Shown here one piece after another: positions 56,999 to 64,000 of a DNA stretch of 64,000 nt. A model generated the notes under the pieces. That model had not been told where the DNA came from and ran no database searches. It saw only the letters and a list, made by a program, of their open reading frames with translations. Numbering within the stretch: the stretch's first letter is position 1; every line of letters starts with the position of its first letter. Made by a program: the position numbers and the translations under genes. The DNA lies in NCBI GenBank assembly GCA_017405945.1, contig JAFQZL010000063.1, forward strand, positions 1-64,000. Reading direction: 5' to 3'. Source of the DNA: Acidaminococcaceae bacterium (lineage in GTDB: Bacteria > Bacillota > Negativicutes > Acidaminococcales > Acidaminococcaceae).

Positions 56999-57571
56999 TT
57001 AATAATTCTCAGCCTTGATCGCGAAGAAAGATTTCGGATGAGCACATACCGGGCATTCTTCCGGCGCTTCTACCGATTCAGCTACATATCCGCAGTTAGC
57101 GCACATCCACAGTTTTTTCTCATCCCGTTTGAACAGTTTCTCATTTTCTATGTTGGCCAGCAACAGCCGGTACTGTTTTTCGTGCCGTTTTTCAATTTCC
57201 GCTACCCGTTCAAACAGGAAAGCGATTTCATCAAAGCCTTCTTCTTTGGCGGTTTTGGCGAATTCCGGATACATGGAGGTCCATTCTTCGTTTTCCCCGT
57301 CAGCAGCCATTTTCAGATGTTCGGCAGTGGGTTTGGAGAAATCCCCCAGCAGCCAGAACCAGATTTTGGCATGAGCCCGTTCCTGGGCGGCAGTTTCATC
57401 CAGGATATCCGCGATCTGACGGCTCATTTTGCTGTCCTTTTCTGCCTGGCGGGCAAACAATGTGTATTTTACGTGGGCCTGGGATTCGCCTGCAAAGGCT
57501 GCTGCCAGGTTTTTTTCTGTCTGGGTGCCTTTCAGCCGTTTCATCTCTTCCATTGCTTTTGCTTCGTTCAT
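56999..57571 (-). CDS. rbr: Rubrerythrin
   Basis: 190 residues. An N-terminal ferritin-like four-helix domain with two ExxH di-iron motifs (AAQERAHAK near residue 68 and EKRHEK near residue 133) and a C-terminal rubredoxin domain with CANC and CPVC (about residues 157-177). It reduces hydrogen peroxide in anaerobes using electrons from rubredoxin or NADH systems, in the cytosol. It has an AAGGAGG ribosome site, its own promoter at 57661-57633 and a terminator. Confidence 0.95.
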   Translation of the reverse strand: MNEAKAMEEMKRLKGTQTEKNLAAAFAGESQAHVKYTLFARQAEKDSKMSRQIADILDETAAQERAHAKIWFWLLGDFSKPTAEHLKMAADGENEEWTSMYPEFAKTAKEEGFDEIAFLFERVAEIEKRHEKQYRLLLANIENEKLFKRDEKKLWMCANCGYVAESVEAPEECPVCAHPKSFFAIKAENY

Positions 57572-57632
57572 GTGTTGATTCCTCCTTAATTCTAATAATT
57601 AATTTTTTCCAGACTTGTAGTTGTCTGATACC

Positions 57633-57661
57633 ATTATAATTCAATTATTACGATGAAGCAA
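57633..57661 (-). promoter_or_regulatory. Promoter of the rubrerythrin gene
   Basis: Read leftward: TTGCTT (57661-57656), exactly 17 bases, then a perfect TATAAT (57638-57633). It lies about 65 bases before the start codon. Confidence 0.78.
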
Positions 57662-57755
57662 TTAAAAAGACATGAATCTTTTCTTTTTCCATATTTCCCA
57701 ATCTTATTTTAATAAGAATTAATGCTATTAGTATTGCATTTTTATATGTTATAAC

Positions 57756-57770
57756 TTATAATTATCATAA
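57756..57770. promoter_or_regulatory. Fur/PerR-like box upstream of cbiK
   Basis: TTATAATTATCATAA fits the 7-1-7 pattern of Fur-family sites with a single departure from symmetry and is close to the PerR consensus. It lies 90 bases before cbiK and 185 bases before the divergent rubrerythrin start. Confidence 0.5.
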
Positions 57771-57861
57771 CTGTTGGGATGCAGCCTGCTTCCGCAGTGT
57801 ATGTTACCGCGAACATGAACCTTAAGTTTTTTCCGTCAGGCAGAGAAAGAGGTCATCCGTT

Positions 57862-58884
57862 ATGAAAAAGTTTCGAAAAATACTTGCTGACATATTATTA
57901 TCCGCTTGCGGTATGGCATTTGCCGTACCGGGGCACGCAGGTTATAAACTCAGTGACGAGGTGAAAAAACCAACACCGGCGTTGTTGGAAGCATCGGAAA
58001 TCGGGGTAAGGGTCTTTAATAATAAAGCGATGCAGGACCTGCCCGACAAGGACGCTTTGGTGGTGATGTCCTTCGGCACCACAATGAAAGAGACGAGAGA
58101 CAAGACCATTAATGCTACACTAGCGGAGATCCGGAACGCGTTACCTGATGTCAAAGTTGTGGTGGCTTATACATCCCACATTATAATTGACCGCATCAAA
58201 GCAAAGGAAGGTGTTGTCGTTCCCACGCCGGAGGAAGCGCTGGAACAGTTGAAAGCGGAAGGCTATACCCGCATTGCTCTGGCGTCCCTGGATATTATTC
58301 CCGGCATGGAGTATGACTATAAGTGCGGCATTTACAGAAACTATCGTAATCAGTTCAAGAAGATGACCATGGGGCTGCCCCTTTTATTCTGGCAGGGGCA
58401 GGAGGACCAGCGGGATGATGTGGCTGAAACGGTGGAAGCCTTTGCCACACAGTTCCCTGATCTGGCCGGTGACGAGGCGTTGCTGGTCATGACTCACGGT
58501 ACGCCCCATCCTTCCAACGCGTTTTATGCCGTTATCCAGGACCGCCTGAATAAACTGGGGCGGGGCAACATCCATGTGTACAGCGTGGAAGGCATGCCAG
58601 TACTGGAACACGTCATTCCCGTACTGAAAGAGGAAGGCGTGAAGCACGTAACCCTGATGCCCATGATGATGGTGGCAGGGGATCACGCCAATAACGACAT
58701 GGCGGGGGACGAAGACGATTCCCACAAAGTGATTCTGCAAAAAGAAGGTTTTACCGTTACGCCCTATATCCATGGCATGGGTGAGAATCCGGCTGTTCGC
58801 AGGATTTTCGTGGAGCGTGCCCTGGAAAGCTGGGATGCGTTGCAGAATGCAGCTGAAGGCCGGACAGGAGGCATGCCTCATTGA
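57862..58884 (+). CDS. cbiK: Sirohydrochlorin cobaltochelatase CbiK with export signal
   Basis: 340 residues. The first 27 look like a signal peptide (MKKFRK basic start, hydrophobic LLSACGMAFAVP, cleavage near GHA). The mature part is a type II chelatase: VVMSFGTTMKETR, SHIIIDRI, DIIPGMEYDY, and two metal-site histidine regions MTHGTPHPSN and GDHANND. CbiK inserts Co2+ into sirohydrochlorin in the anaerobic B12 pathway; exported homologues are known in Desulfovibrio, where a heme or metal role was discussed. No other cobalamin genes are adjacent. A 7-1-7 box upstream suggests metal control and a strong terminator ends the unit. Confidence 0.88.
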   Translation: MKKFRKILADILLSACGMAFAVPGHAGYKLSDEVKKPTPALLEASEIGVRVFNNKAMQDLPDKDALVVMSFGTTMKETRDKTINATLAEIRNALPDVKVVVAYTSHIIIDRIKAKEGVVVPTPEEALEQLKAEGYTRIALASLDIIPGMEYDYKCGIYRNYRNQFKKMTMGLPLLFWQGQEDQRDDVAETVEAFATQFPDLAGDEALLVMTHGTPHPSNAFYAVIQDRLNKLGRGNIHVYSVEGMPVLEHVIPVLKEEGVKHVTLMPMMMVAGDHANNDMAGDEDDSHKVILQKEGFTVTPYIHGMGENPAVRRIFVERALESWDALQNAAEGRTGGMPH

Positions 58885-58908
58885 AACTGAACAATTGAAA
58901 GAAAAGAT

Positions 58909-58953
58909 AAAACGAAAAGCCCGCATGGTCCAATGCGGGCTTTTCGTTTTGCT
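58909..58953 (+). terminator. Very strong terminator after cbiK
   Basis: An 18-bp perfect stem (from AAAACGAAAAGCCCGCAT at 58909-58926, paired with 58933-58950) with a 6-base loop and a built-in T run. It is nearly symmetric and so can work in both directions. Confidence 0.93.
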
Positions 58954-59095
58954 GTTTGGTGATAAAAGGTGAAGAAGAAGGATTAGGGGTTTTGTCTTGG
59001 CAGATGGTTTCTGGCCATCTTTATTTGCTACACTAATTATAATTATTTGCAATAAAATTATCAACAGATTAAAGTTATTTATTGATAATATTTAC

Positions 59096-59299
59096 TCATT
59101 GTTTTTCTTGACTCATATCTTCCAATACGGCTACCAGGGCAAGCTTGGCTTCTTCCAACCGGTCCAGGTCATAGATGATATCCCGGACCAGAAAATCTTT
59201 GGTGCTGACCGTGTTGCTGATACTGTCAATTACTTCGTCCATGCGTTTCAGCACGCCGTATAAAATATCCTTCCGGGTAACGTCACGGTTCAATTCCAT
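59096..59299 (-). CDS. Small hypothetical helical protein
   Basis: 67 residues, acidic and predicted almost fully helical (KRMDEVIDSISNTV, YDLDRLEEAKLALVAVL), no cysteines, no membrane segment. A GGAGG site eight bases before the ATG and a gap of only 64 bases to the upstream binding-protein gene support it as real. The family is not recognised. It may be co-expressed with the Fe(III)-type binding protein, or have its own promoter at the palindrome just upstream. Confidence 0.65.
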   Translation of the reverse strand: MELNRDVTRKDILYGVLKRMDEVIDSISNTVSTKDFLVRDIIYDLDRLEEAKLALVAVLEDMSQEKQ

Positions 59300-59344
59300 A
59301 GATGGTACCTCCGGTTTCTTATGACTGATAATTCAAACTATAAT

Positions 59345-59357
59345 AATAACAGTTATT
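59345..59357. promoter_or_regulatory. Palindrome between binding-protein gene and small gene
   Basis: AATAACAGTTATT is a perfect 6-1-6 palindrome in an AT-rich 64-base gap. It could be an operator or, with the adjacent T run on the leftward strand, part of a weak terminator. Confidence 0.3.
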
Positions 59358-59363
59358 GCTTTT

Positions 59364-60401
59364 TTATTTTCCGGTCGCTTTTTCCCACTTATTCACTACT
59401 TCGTCGCGGTGCCTGCCTGCCCACAGGAAATTGTATTTAATCAGCCTTGTGCCTTTCAGTTCGTCTGCCTGTTTGGGCGGTTTGGCATCGGGGTGGGTGA
59501 GGAACTGGTAGGAACCAACAGTCTGACCGATTTCCTGCGCTTTAGCTGTCAGACACCAGTCAATGAACCGCTTGGCTGCCTCCTGATCGGGACCGCCCTT
59601 GATCAGAGATACGGCACCCACTTCATATCCGGTGCCTTCCGATGGATGGGTAAGAACCAGGTCTTTCATGCCGCCTTCCCGGAATTTGATGGCATCGTGC
59701 AGGAAAGAGATGCCGATCAGGCACTCGCCCTGGCCTGCCATTTTAGCCGGAGCGGAACCGGACTTCTGATAGTTCTTTATCTGTTTGTCCAGTTTCGCCA
59801 TATATTCCAGCGCGTCTTCTTCACCACGGAGCTGGAACATGGAAGCCAGCAGCGTATAGCCGGTGCCTGAAGATTTGGGGTTGGGCATGACGATCTGTCC
59901 CTGGTATTCGGGCTTCAGCAGGTCGTTCCAGCTCTTAGGCGGTTCCAGATTCTTTTCCTTTAACAGTTTGCTGTTTGATGCAAAGCCCAGATAACCTACA
60001 TAGACCCCGGTCCAGAATCCGTCCCGGTCCCTGAATCGGTCAGGAATTTTGGCTGCATTGGGGGAAACGTATTTTTCCAGCAGCCCGTCCGCTTTGGCCT
60101 GGATCTGGCCGTCTGCCGGCCCACCGAACCAGACGGAAGCCTTCGGCGCTTCTTTTTCCGCTTTCAGCCGCTGCAGGGTTTCCCCGGACGACATACGCAC
60201 CGCGGTCACTTTGATTCCGGTCTCTTTTTCAAAGGCGGCTACGTCCGCCGCCATGAAATCCTCTAATGCACCCCAGTAAATCGTCAGCTTCTTTGTTTCA
60301 GGCCTGGCGGTTTCTTTTTTATCGCCGCCGCAACCGCCGAGTGAGAACAGCAATAAGCCGGTAAGTGACAAGGCGCAAACAACTCTCAGGTTTCTTTTCA
60401 T
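59364..60401 (-). CDS. Fe(III)-type ABC binding lipoprotein (orphan)
   Basis: 345 residues. Lipobox LGGCGG, then an FbpA/family 1 binding-protein fold: LTIYWGALEDFMAADVAAFE, SVWFGGPADG, SWNDLLKPEYQGQIVMPNP, GTGYTLLASMF and FIDWCLTAKAQ. Such proteins bind ferric iron or related oxyanions in the periplasm. It is paralogous to the gene at 42185 and likewise has no permease or ATPase gene nearby. Upstream lies a 390-base AT-rich gap shared with the rightward mutase leader. Confidence 0.83.
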   Translation of the reverse strand: MKRNLRVVCALSLTGLLLFSLGGCGGDKKETARPETKKLTIYWGALEDFMAADVAAFEKETGIKVTAVRMSSGETLQRLKAEKEAPKASVWFGGPADGQIQAKADGLLEKYVSPNAAKIPDRFRDRDGFWTGVYVGYLGFASNSKLLKEKNLEPPKSWNDLLKPEYQGQIVMPNPKSSGTGYTLLASMFQLRGEEDALEYMAKLDKQIKNYQKSGSAPAKMAGQGECLIGISFLHDAIKFREGGMKDLVLTHPSEGTGYEVGAVSLIKGGPDQEAAKRFIDWCLTAKAQEIGQTVGSYQFLTHPDAKPPKQADELKGTRLIKYNFLWAGRHRDEVVNKWEKATGK

Positions 60402-60682
60402 AAGACAGGCTCCTTTTCCGTTGGATTGTGAGAGTGAAAAATAAAAAACAATATACTTACTTAATACAAAATATATCGTAAATCAAATTAATTACTGATT
60501 TATATTCATAAGATAATTCTATCAGAAAGCCTGCATTTCGACAATACCATAAAGTAAAAAAGGAAAGCAAAACGGCTACGCAACTATTTGCCGCACAAGT
60601 TATATTTAAAAAACCTGCTATCAATATTGAGTTTTATTAGCAAGTAAAATTTAAAATCTTATAATAAAAAATAACAAATAAC
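60402..60682. other. AT-rich divergent intergenic region
   Basis: About 280 bases, very AT-rich, with no gene. It contains CTGAT...ATCAG inverted repeats around 60495-60525 and several TTATAAT-like hexamers. It probably holds the promoter of the leftward binding-protein gene, but no clear -35/-10 pair can be assigned. Confidence 0.3.
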
Positions 60683-60711
60683 TTGACATTCTTAATAATA
60701 ATAATTATTAT
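60683..60711 (+). promoter_or_regulatory. Promoter of the mutase transcript with a Fur-like palindrome in the spacer
   Basis: TTGACA (60683-60688), 17 bases, TATTAT (60706-60711). A perfect 14-bp palindrome, ATAATAATTATTAT (60698-60711), covers the spacer and -10. If bound by a Fur-family protein it would block transcription. The start of transcription would be near 60718, ahead of the riboswitch. Confidence 0.65.
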
Positions 60712-60794
60712 ATTAGTGGACAGGGAAACCGGTCATGCAACTCAAATCCGACCGTTTCCGGTGAAGAGTGTTTTAAAACTTAATACAATGAATA

Positions 60795-60950
60795 ATACAG
60801 GTGCCCGCAAGGGCCCAACAGAGAAGTCCGGTGCAAATCCGGCGCGGTCCCGCCGCTGTAAGGGGGAGCGAACTTCAAAGATGTCACTGAAACAAAAGGT
60901 TTTGGGAAGGCGAAGCGAGCGATGAACCCAAGTCAGAAGAACTGCCTGTA
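60795..60950 (+). ncRNA. Cobalamin (B12) riboswitch
   Basis: Aptamer features in order: AGGTGCCCGCAAGGGC, then GTCCGGTGCAAATCCGG and CGCGGTCCCGCCGCTGTAA (the conserved core stems), and the 3' B12 box as AGTCAGAAGAACTGCC (60931-60946). A terminator 80 bases downstream forms a possible expression platform. Ligand binding (adenosylcobalamin) would be expected to change read-through into the mutase genes. Confidence 0.92.
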
Positions 60951-60989
60951 TAAACTCCCATTTCTTGACCCGCGAGCGACGGGGAGGAG

Positions 60990-61067
60990 ATGACTGCAAA
61001 GCCGTTAACCGGTGGGCAGCTGCCTTCAAACCGTCTTTTCGATAACGAAAAGGCGTTTTTTATTTAG
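60990..61067 (+). CDS. Possible 25-codon leader peptide between riboswitch and mutA
   Basis: An ATG at 60990 directly behind GGGGAGG opens 25 codons (MTAKPLTGGQLPSNRLFDNE...) ending at a TAG at 61065. The frame runs through the terminator stem. The ribosome site is only about two bases from the ATG, which is poor, so translation is uncertain. It might be a leader peptide or chance. Confidence 0.25.
   Translation: MTAKPLTGGQLPSNRLFDNEKAFFI
61032..61061 (+). terminator. Intrinsic terminator downstream of the B12 riboswitch
   Basis: CGTCTTTTCG (61032-61041) pairs with 61046-61055 (one G-U) around ATAA and is followed by six T. It is the likely regulated stop in the leader of the mutase operon. 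Confidence 0.88.
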
Positions 61068-61344
61068 TTTATATAACGGCCTGGACAACCGTCATATAAT
61101 GATTTGCCATTCTCAAACCTTCCGAATTAACGTGCGCGGTAACGCAGCCGGACACTGGGTTACCCGCACGGATCTGAAGGTGAAGGAAGAGGATGAAACG
61201 GCAGCGGCAGTGATCACTCTCACACGAGCAGGGCTTTTTTATTGGGTAACATCCATCCGGCAACGGGTGGTTTTACATAGATTCAGCGACCGGGCGCATT
61301 TCCCGGAAGGAGAATCAAAAATCTTATGAGGAGGTAAATTGTTT
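61064..61344 (+). other. Long structured leader between terminator and mutA
   Basis: About 280 bases with no convincing gene. CGTGCG-C-GGTAAC (61131-61143) pairs with 61159-61170 to form a strong hairpin with one bulged C. AGTGATCACT (61209-61218) is a perfect palindrome. A GGGCTTTTTT run follows at 61231. A second promoter or a second regulatory RNA is possible; no known class is recognised. The mutA ribosome site GAGGAGG closes the region. Confidence 0.4.
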
Positions 61345-63609
61345 ATGGCTGAAGAAACCAACATCGAGCAGTCCAAATCCAAGCCGATGACTGACAAGGA
61401 GTTGGAAGAACTTCTGCGTAAGTCCGAACAGAATGCGTCTTACCCGGATGTTCCGTTTGATGAGTTTACAGTCCCCACGCCGGAAGAATGGGTGGCGGCC
61501 TGTAACGAACTGTTAAAAGGCAAGCCTTTTGACAAGATGATGTACACCAAAAACTATGAAGGCATTACCTTCGACCCCATTTACACCCTGCGTAAATGGA
61601 AAGACATCCTGCCGACGGATGATTATCCTGGCATGGGTGACTACCTGCGCGGAAGCACGGTGAATGGATACGTTCACGAACCCTGGGGTATCGCGCAGGC
61701 ATGCGATCTCACCGAACCGCAGGAAAACAACGAACTGCTGAAATTTGAAATTTCCAAAGGCAGCACGGTTTACCATGTTCGCGTTGACAGCGCAACCCTG
61801 GCCGGCGTTGACGTAAAAGATGCTGAAAAACCCGGTGATAAGGGCGTAAGCCTGACTACCCTGGAAGACATGCACACCATGCTGGACGGACTGGATCTGG
61901 AAAAACTGCCGTATATGCTGTATACCGGCGAAGGCTCTGCCCGCCTGCTGGCAATGACGGTAGCCGCTCTGAAAGCTGCCGGCAAAAAGATTGAAAAGCT
62001 GCATGGTATTATCGGTGCCGACCCGATCGGTGAGCTGGTAAAGAACGGCAAGACTGCTGAAAGTCTGGACGCCCTGTATGACCAGATGGCCGGCGTTATC
62101 AAATGGGCGAAGAAAAACGCTCCCGGCCTTCGCACCATCCTGGTTCGCAGCACCGTGTTCTCCCTGGGCGGAGCGGAAAGCGTTCAGGAAGTTGCTTATA
62201 CCTATGCGGTAGCGGTTGAATATGTACGCCAGATGATGAAACGCGGTCTGGATGTCCATGATATTTCCCAGGCGATCGCCTTCGAATTCAACCAGGGCGC
62301 TAACTTCTTCATGGAAATTGCCAAACTGCGCGCGGCCCGTCAGATCTGGGCCAACATCATGAAGGAATTCGGTGCGGAAGAAGCAGACCGTGCTTCCTTC
62401 GTACATGGACGTCCGGCGTCTTTCACCAAGACAGTTATCGACCCGTATGTTAACATGCTGCGTAACTGTACCCAGTCTTTCTCCAGTGTTGTTGGCGGCG
62501 TTAATACCTTTGAAAATGAGCCCTTTGACGAACTGATCCGCAAAGGCGACACCTTCTCCCGCCGTATCGCCCGCAACATCCACATCATGTTGCAGGAAGA
62601 ATTCGGCATGCAGGCGCCTATCGATCAGGCCGGCGGCTCCTGGGCCGTTGAAGCGCTGACCAAACAGATTACTGAAAAAATCTGGGCTAAATTCCAGGAA
62701 GTAGAAGCAGCAGGCGGCGTGATTGCTGCACTGAAAGACGGCAGCATCCAGAAAGGCATCGCCGATGTCCTGGCTGCCCGCTTCAAAGCGCTGGAACTGC
62801 GCAAAGACCGCGCGGTCGGTGTAAACATGTATCCGAACATGACGGAAGAACCGCTGGATCCCCGTCCGGAAAACACCGAAGAAATCAAAAAGATTCTGGT
62901 TGCTGCAGTTGAAAAATATGAAGCTGACGTTGACGCAAAAGAAGCGGAAGCAAAACTGGCTGCTGTTAAGGCAGCAGCTGCTGACGTTCTGGTTGACGCG
63001 GAAGCGGAAGCATTCGCTGCCGGCGCCACCATCGGCCAGGTTGCCAAAGCTGCTGCCAAAGAAGCCTGCGGCTGCTGCGGCGTAACCGTTGAACCGATTG
63101 CTGAACATCACTGGACAGAAAGATTCGAAGCCCTGCGCAGAGATACGGAAGCTTATATTGCCAAGACCGGCAAGAACGTGGAAGTATTCCTGGCCAACAT
63201 GGGACCGATTCCGCAGCATAAAGCCCGCGCTGACTTCTCCACCAGCTTCCTGCAGGTTGGCGAATTCAACGTGCATCTGAACAATGGTTTCCAGGACGAC
63301 CCCGACAAGCCCGATTCCCGTTGGGAAAAGGCTGCGGCTGCACTGAAGGCTGGCATCGACGAAGCTGGCACCCCGTATGACTGCGCGGTTATCTGCTCCA
63401 CCGACGCTACCTATCCGGAAGACGTACCGGGAATGGCTCCGCTGCTGAAAGCTGCCAACCCGACTATGAAACTGTTCCTGGCCGGCGCTCCTGCCAAAGA
63501 TATGAAACAGACGTATCTGGACGCAGGTGTGGACGACTTCATCAGCGTATCTGCCAACTGCTTTGATATTCTGAAAGACTTGCAGAAGAGGAAGGGGATG
63601 ATTGAATAA
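61345..63609 (+). CDS. mutA: Methylmalonyl-CoA mutase small subunit
   Basis: 754 residues, longer than the usual 620-640 of small subunits. The TIM-barrel mutase domain is present ([20 protein letters not shown], and the [20 protein letters not shown] block near residue 420). The C-terminal flavodoxin-like domain lacks the DxHxxG cobalamin ligand motif, as expected for the non-catalytic small subunit. An Ala/Glu/Lys-rich linker (about 525-580) with CGCCGV explains part of the extra length. With MutB it interconverts succinyl-CoA and methylmalonyl-CoA in succinate/propionate metabolism. The ATG at 61345 follows GAGGAGG; the stop overlaps the mutB start by one base. Confidence 0.93.
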   Translation: MAEETNIEQSKSKPMTDKELEELLRKSEQNASYPDVPFDEFTVPTPEEWVAACNELLKGKPFDKMMYTKNYEGITFDPIYTLRKWKDILPTDDYPGMGDYLRGSTVNGYVHEPWGIAQACDLTEPQENNELLKFEISKGSTVYHVRVDSATLAGVDVKDAEKPGDKGVSLTTLEDMHTMLDGLDLEKLPYMLYTGEGSARLLAMTVAALKAAGKKIEKLHGIIGADPIGELVKNGKTAESLDALYDQMAGVIKWAKKNAPGLRTILVRSTVFSLGGAESVQEVAYTYAVAVEYVRQMMKRGLDVHDISQAIAFEFNQGANFFMEIAKLRAARQIWANIMKEFGAEEADRASFVHGRPASFTKTVIDPYVNMLRNCTQSFSSVVGGVNTFENEPFDELIRKGDTFSRRIARNIHIMLQEEFGMQAPIDQAGGSWAVEALTKQITEKIWAKFQEVEAAGGVIAALKDGSIQKGIADVLAARFKALELRKDRAVGVNMYPNMTEEPLDPRPENTEEIKKILVAAVEKYEADVDAKEAEAKLAAVKAAAADVLVDAEAEAFAAGATIGQVAKAAAKEACGCCGVTVEPIAEHHWTERFEALRRDTEAYIAKTGKNVEVFLANMGPIPQHKARADFSTSFLQVGEFNVHLNNGFQDDPDKPDSRWEKAAAALKAGIDEAGTPYDCAVICSTDATYPEDVPGMAPLLKAANPTMKLFLAGAPAKDMKQTYLDAGVDDFISVSANCFDILKDLQKRKGMIE

Positions 63610-64000
63610 TGGCAAATCTGAATCCTGATTTCACCAAGATTAGTTTTCCCGAACACCCTTCCTGCTCCTATGAGGACTGGAAGAAAGGTCTGGAAAAGAA
63701 GACCGGTGAAAACTGGGATGCCCTGAAAGGCACAACCCTGGAACGTATCCCGGTTGATCCGCTGTACACTGCTGAAATTTACAAAAAATGCAACCATCTG
63801 GATTTCATGAGCGGTATTCCTCCGTTCCTGCGTGGGCCGTACTCCACCATGTACGTATTCCGTCCCTGGACCGTACGTCAGTACGCCGGTTTCTCCACCG
63901 CAGAAGAATCCAACGCTTTCTACCGCCGCAACCTGGCAGCCGGTCAGAAAGGTCTGTCTATCGCCTTTGACTTACCGACCCATCGCGGCTACGACGCGGA
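63609..64000 (+). CDS. mutB: Methylmalonyl-CoA mutase large subunit, 5' part
   Basis: First 130 codons, cut by the window end. The N-terminus [16 protein letters not shown] leads to [20 protein letters not shown] and [17 protein letters not shown], then [14 protein letters not shown]. These are hallmark segments of the catalytic large subunit, whose Tyr in the GPYSTMY segment lies at the active site. The cobalamin-binding domain is beyond the window. Start and preceding stop share TAATG, so translation is coupled to mutA. Confidence 0.96.
   Translation, partial: MANLNPDFTKISFPEHPSCSYEDWKKGLEKKTGENWDALKGTTLERIPVDPLYTAEIYKKCNHLDFMSGIPPFLRGPYSTMYVFRPWTVRQYAGFSTAEESNAFYRRNLAAGQKGLSIAFDLPTHRGYDA

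Noticed and set aside
61513..63615. 700-codon open frame on the minus strand opposite mutA
   Set aside because: Shadow of strongly biased mutase codons; the protein has no recognisable domain and no ribosome site, and mutA is unmistakable.

Overview
This window comes from a diderm Firmicute of the class Negativicutes, most likely Acidaminococcaceae (Acidaminococcus/Phascolarctobacterium/Succiniclasticum type). The evidence is a mix of Firmicute traits (T-box leader, strong AGGAGG ribosome sites, TTG/GTG starts) with true outer-membrane systems (two-partner secretion, YadA-type trimeric autotransporter), plus a cobalamin riboswitch ahead of methylmalonyl-CoA mutase, which suits a succinate/propionate metabolism. 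The genus is an inference; no 16S is present.

Layout. 0-5 kb: the 3' end of a 5S rRNA, then a leftward ferrous-iron operon (FeoA, FeoA, FeoB, Cys-rich FeoB partner). It diverges from a rightward DUF362 ferredoxin-type gene across a promoter region carrying repeated DtxR-like palindromes. 5-8.6 kb: an FAH-family enzyme, DNA polymerase IV and a lipoprotein metallophosphoesterase. 8.8-21.2 kb: a seven-gene rightward operon joining a complete partner-switching module (two SpoIIE-type phosphatases with extracellular sensor domains, STAS proteins, an RsbW-like ATPase) to a non-ribosomal peptide synthetase and a MATE exporter. Its STAS domain is fused to a condensation domain and a second ATPase domain is fused to the MATE exporter. 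No sigma factor is present, so the switch probably acts on peptide synthesis and export. This is the most novel locus of the window. 21.6-26.2 kb: glutamate synthase large subunit alone. 26.5-34.3 kb: surface-protein locus with TpsA exoprotein, TpsB pore, a deleted remnant of a YadA-type anchor and an intact trimeric autotransporter. 34.4-40.7 kb: a T-box (UGG specifier) controlled trpDCFBA operon without trpE/trpG, ending in a second, TrpB2-type beta subunit.

40.8-64 kb is largely a metal and cobalamin region: an AstE/AspA-type deacylase, an Fe(III)-type binding lipoprotein, a MATE pump, a five-gene Ni/peptide-type ABC importer, a P1B-type metal-exporting ATPase with an unusually long His-Asp tract and four HMA domains behind an ArsR/SmtB-like operator, two more orphan binding lipoproteins, rubrerythrin, an apparently exported CbiK cobaltochelatase, a second Fe(III)-type binding lipoprotein and a small unknown protein. 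It ends with a cobalamin riboswitch plus terminator and a long structured leader upstream of mutA and the 5' part of mutB, which runs off the window. Fur/PerR-like palindromes recur in several of these promoter regions. A plausible theme is metal (Fe, Ni/Co, Zn) acquisition and detoxification feeding corrinoid-dependent succinate-propionate metabolism.
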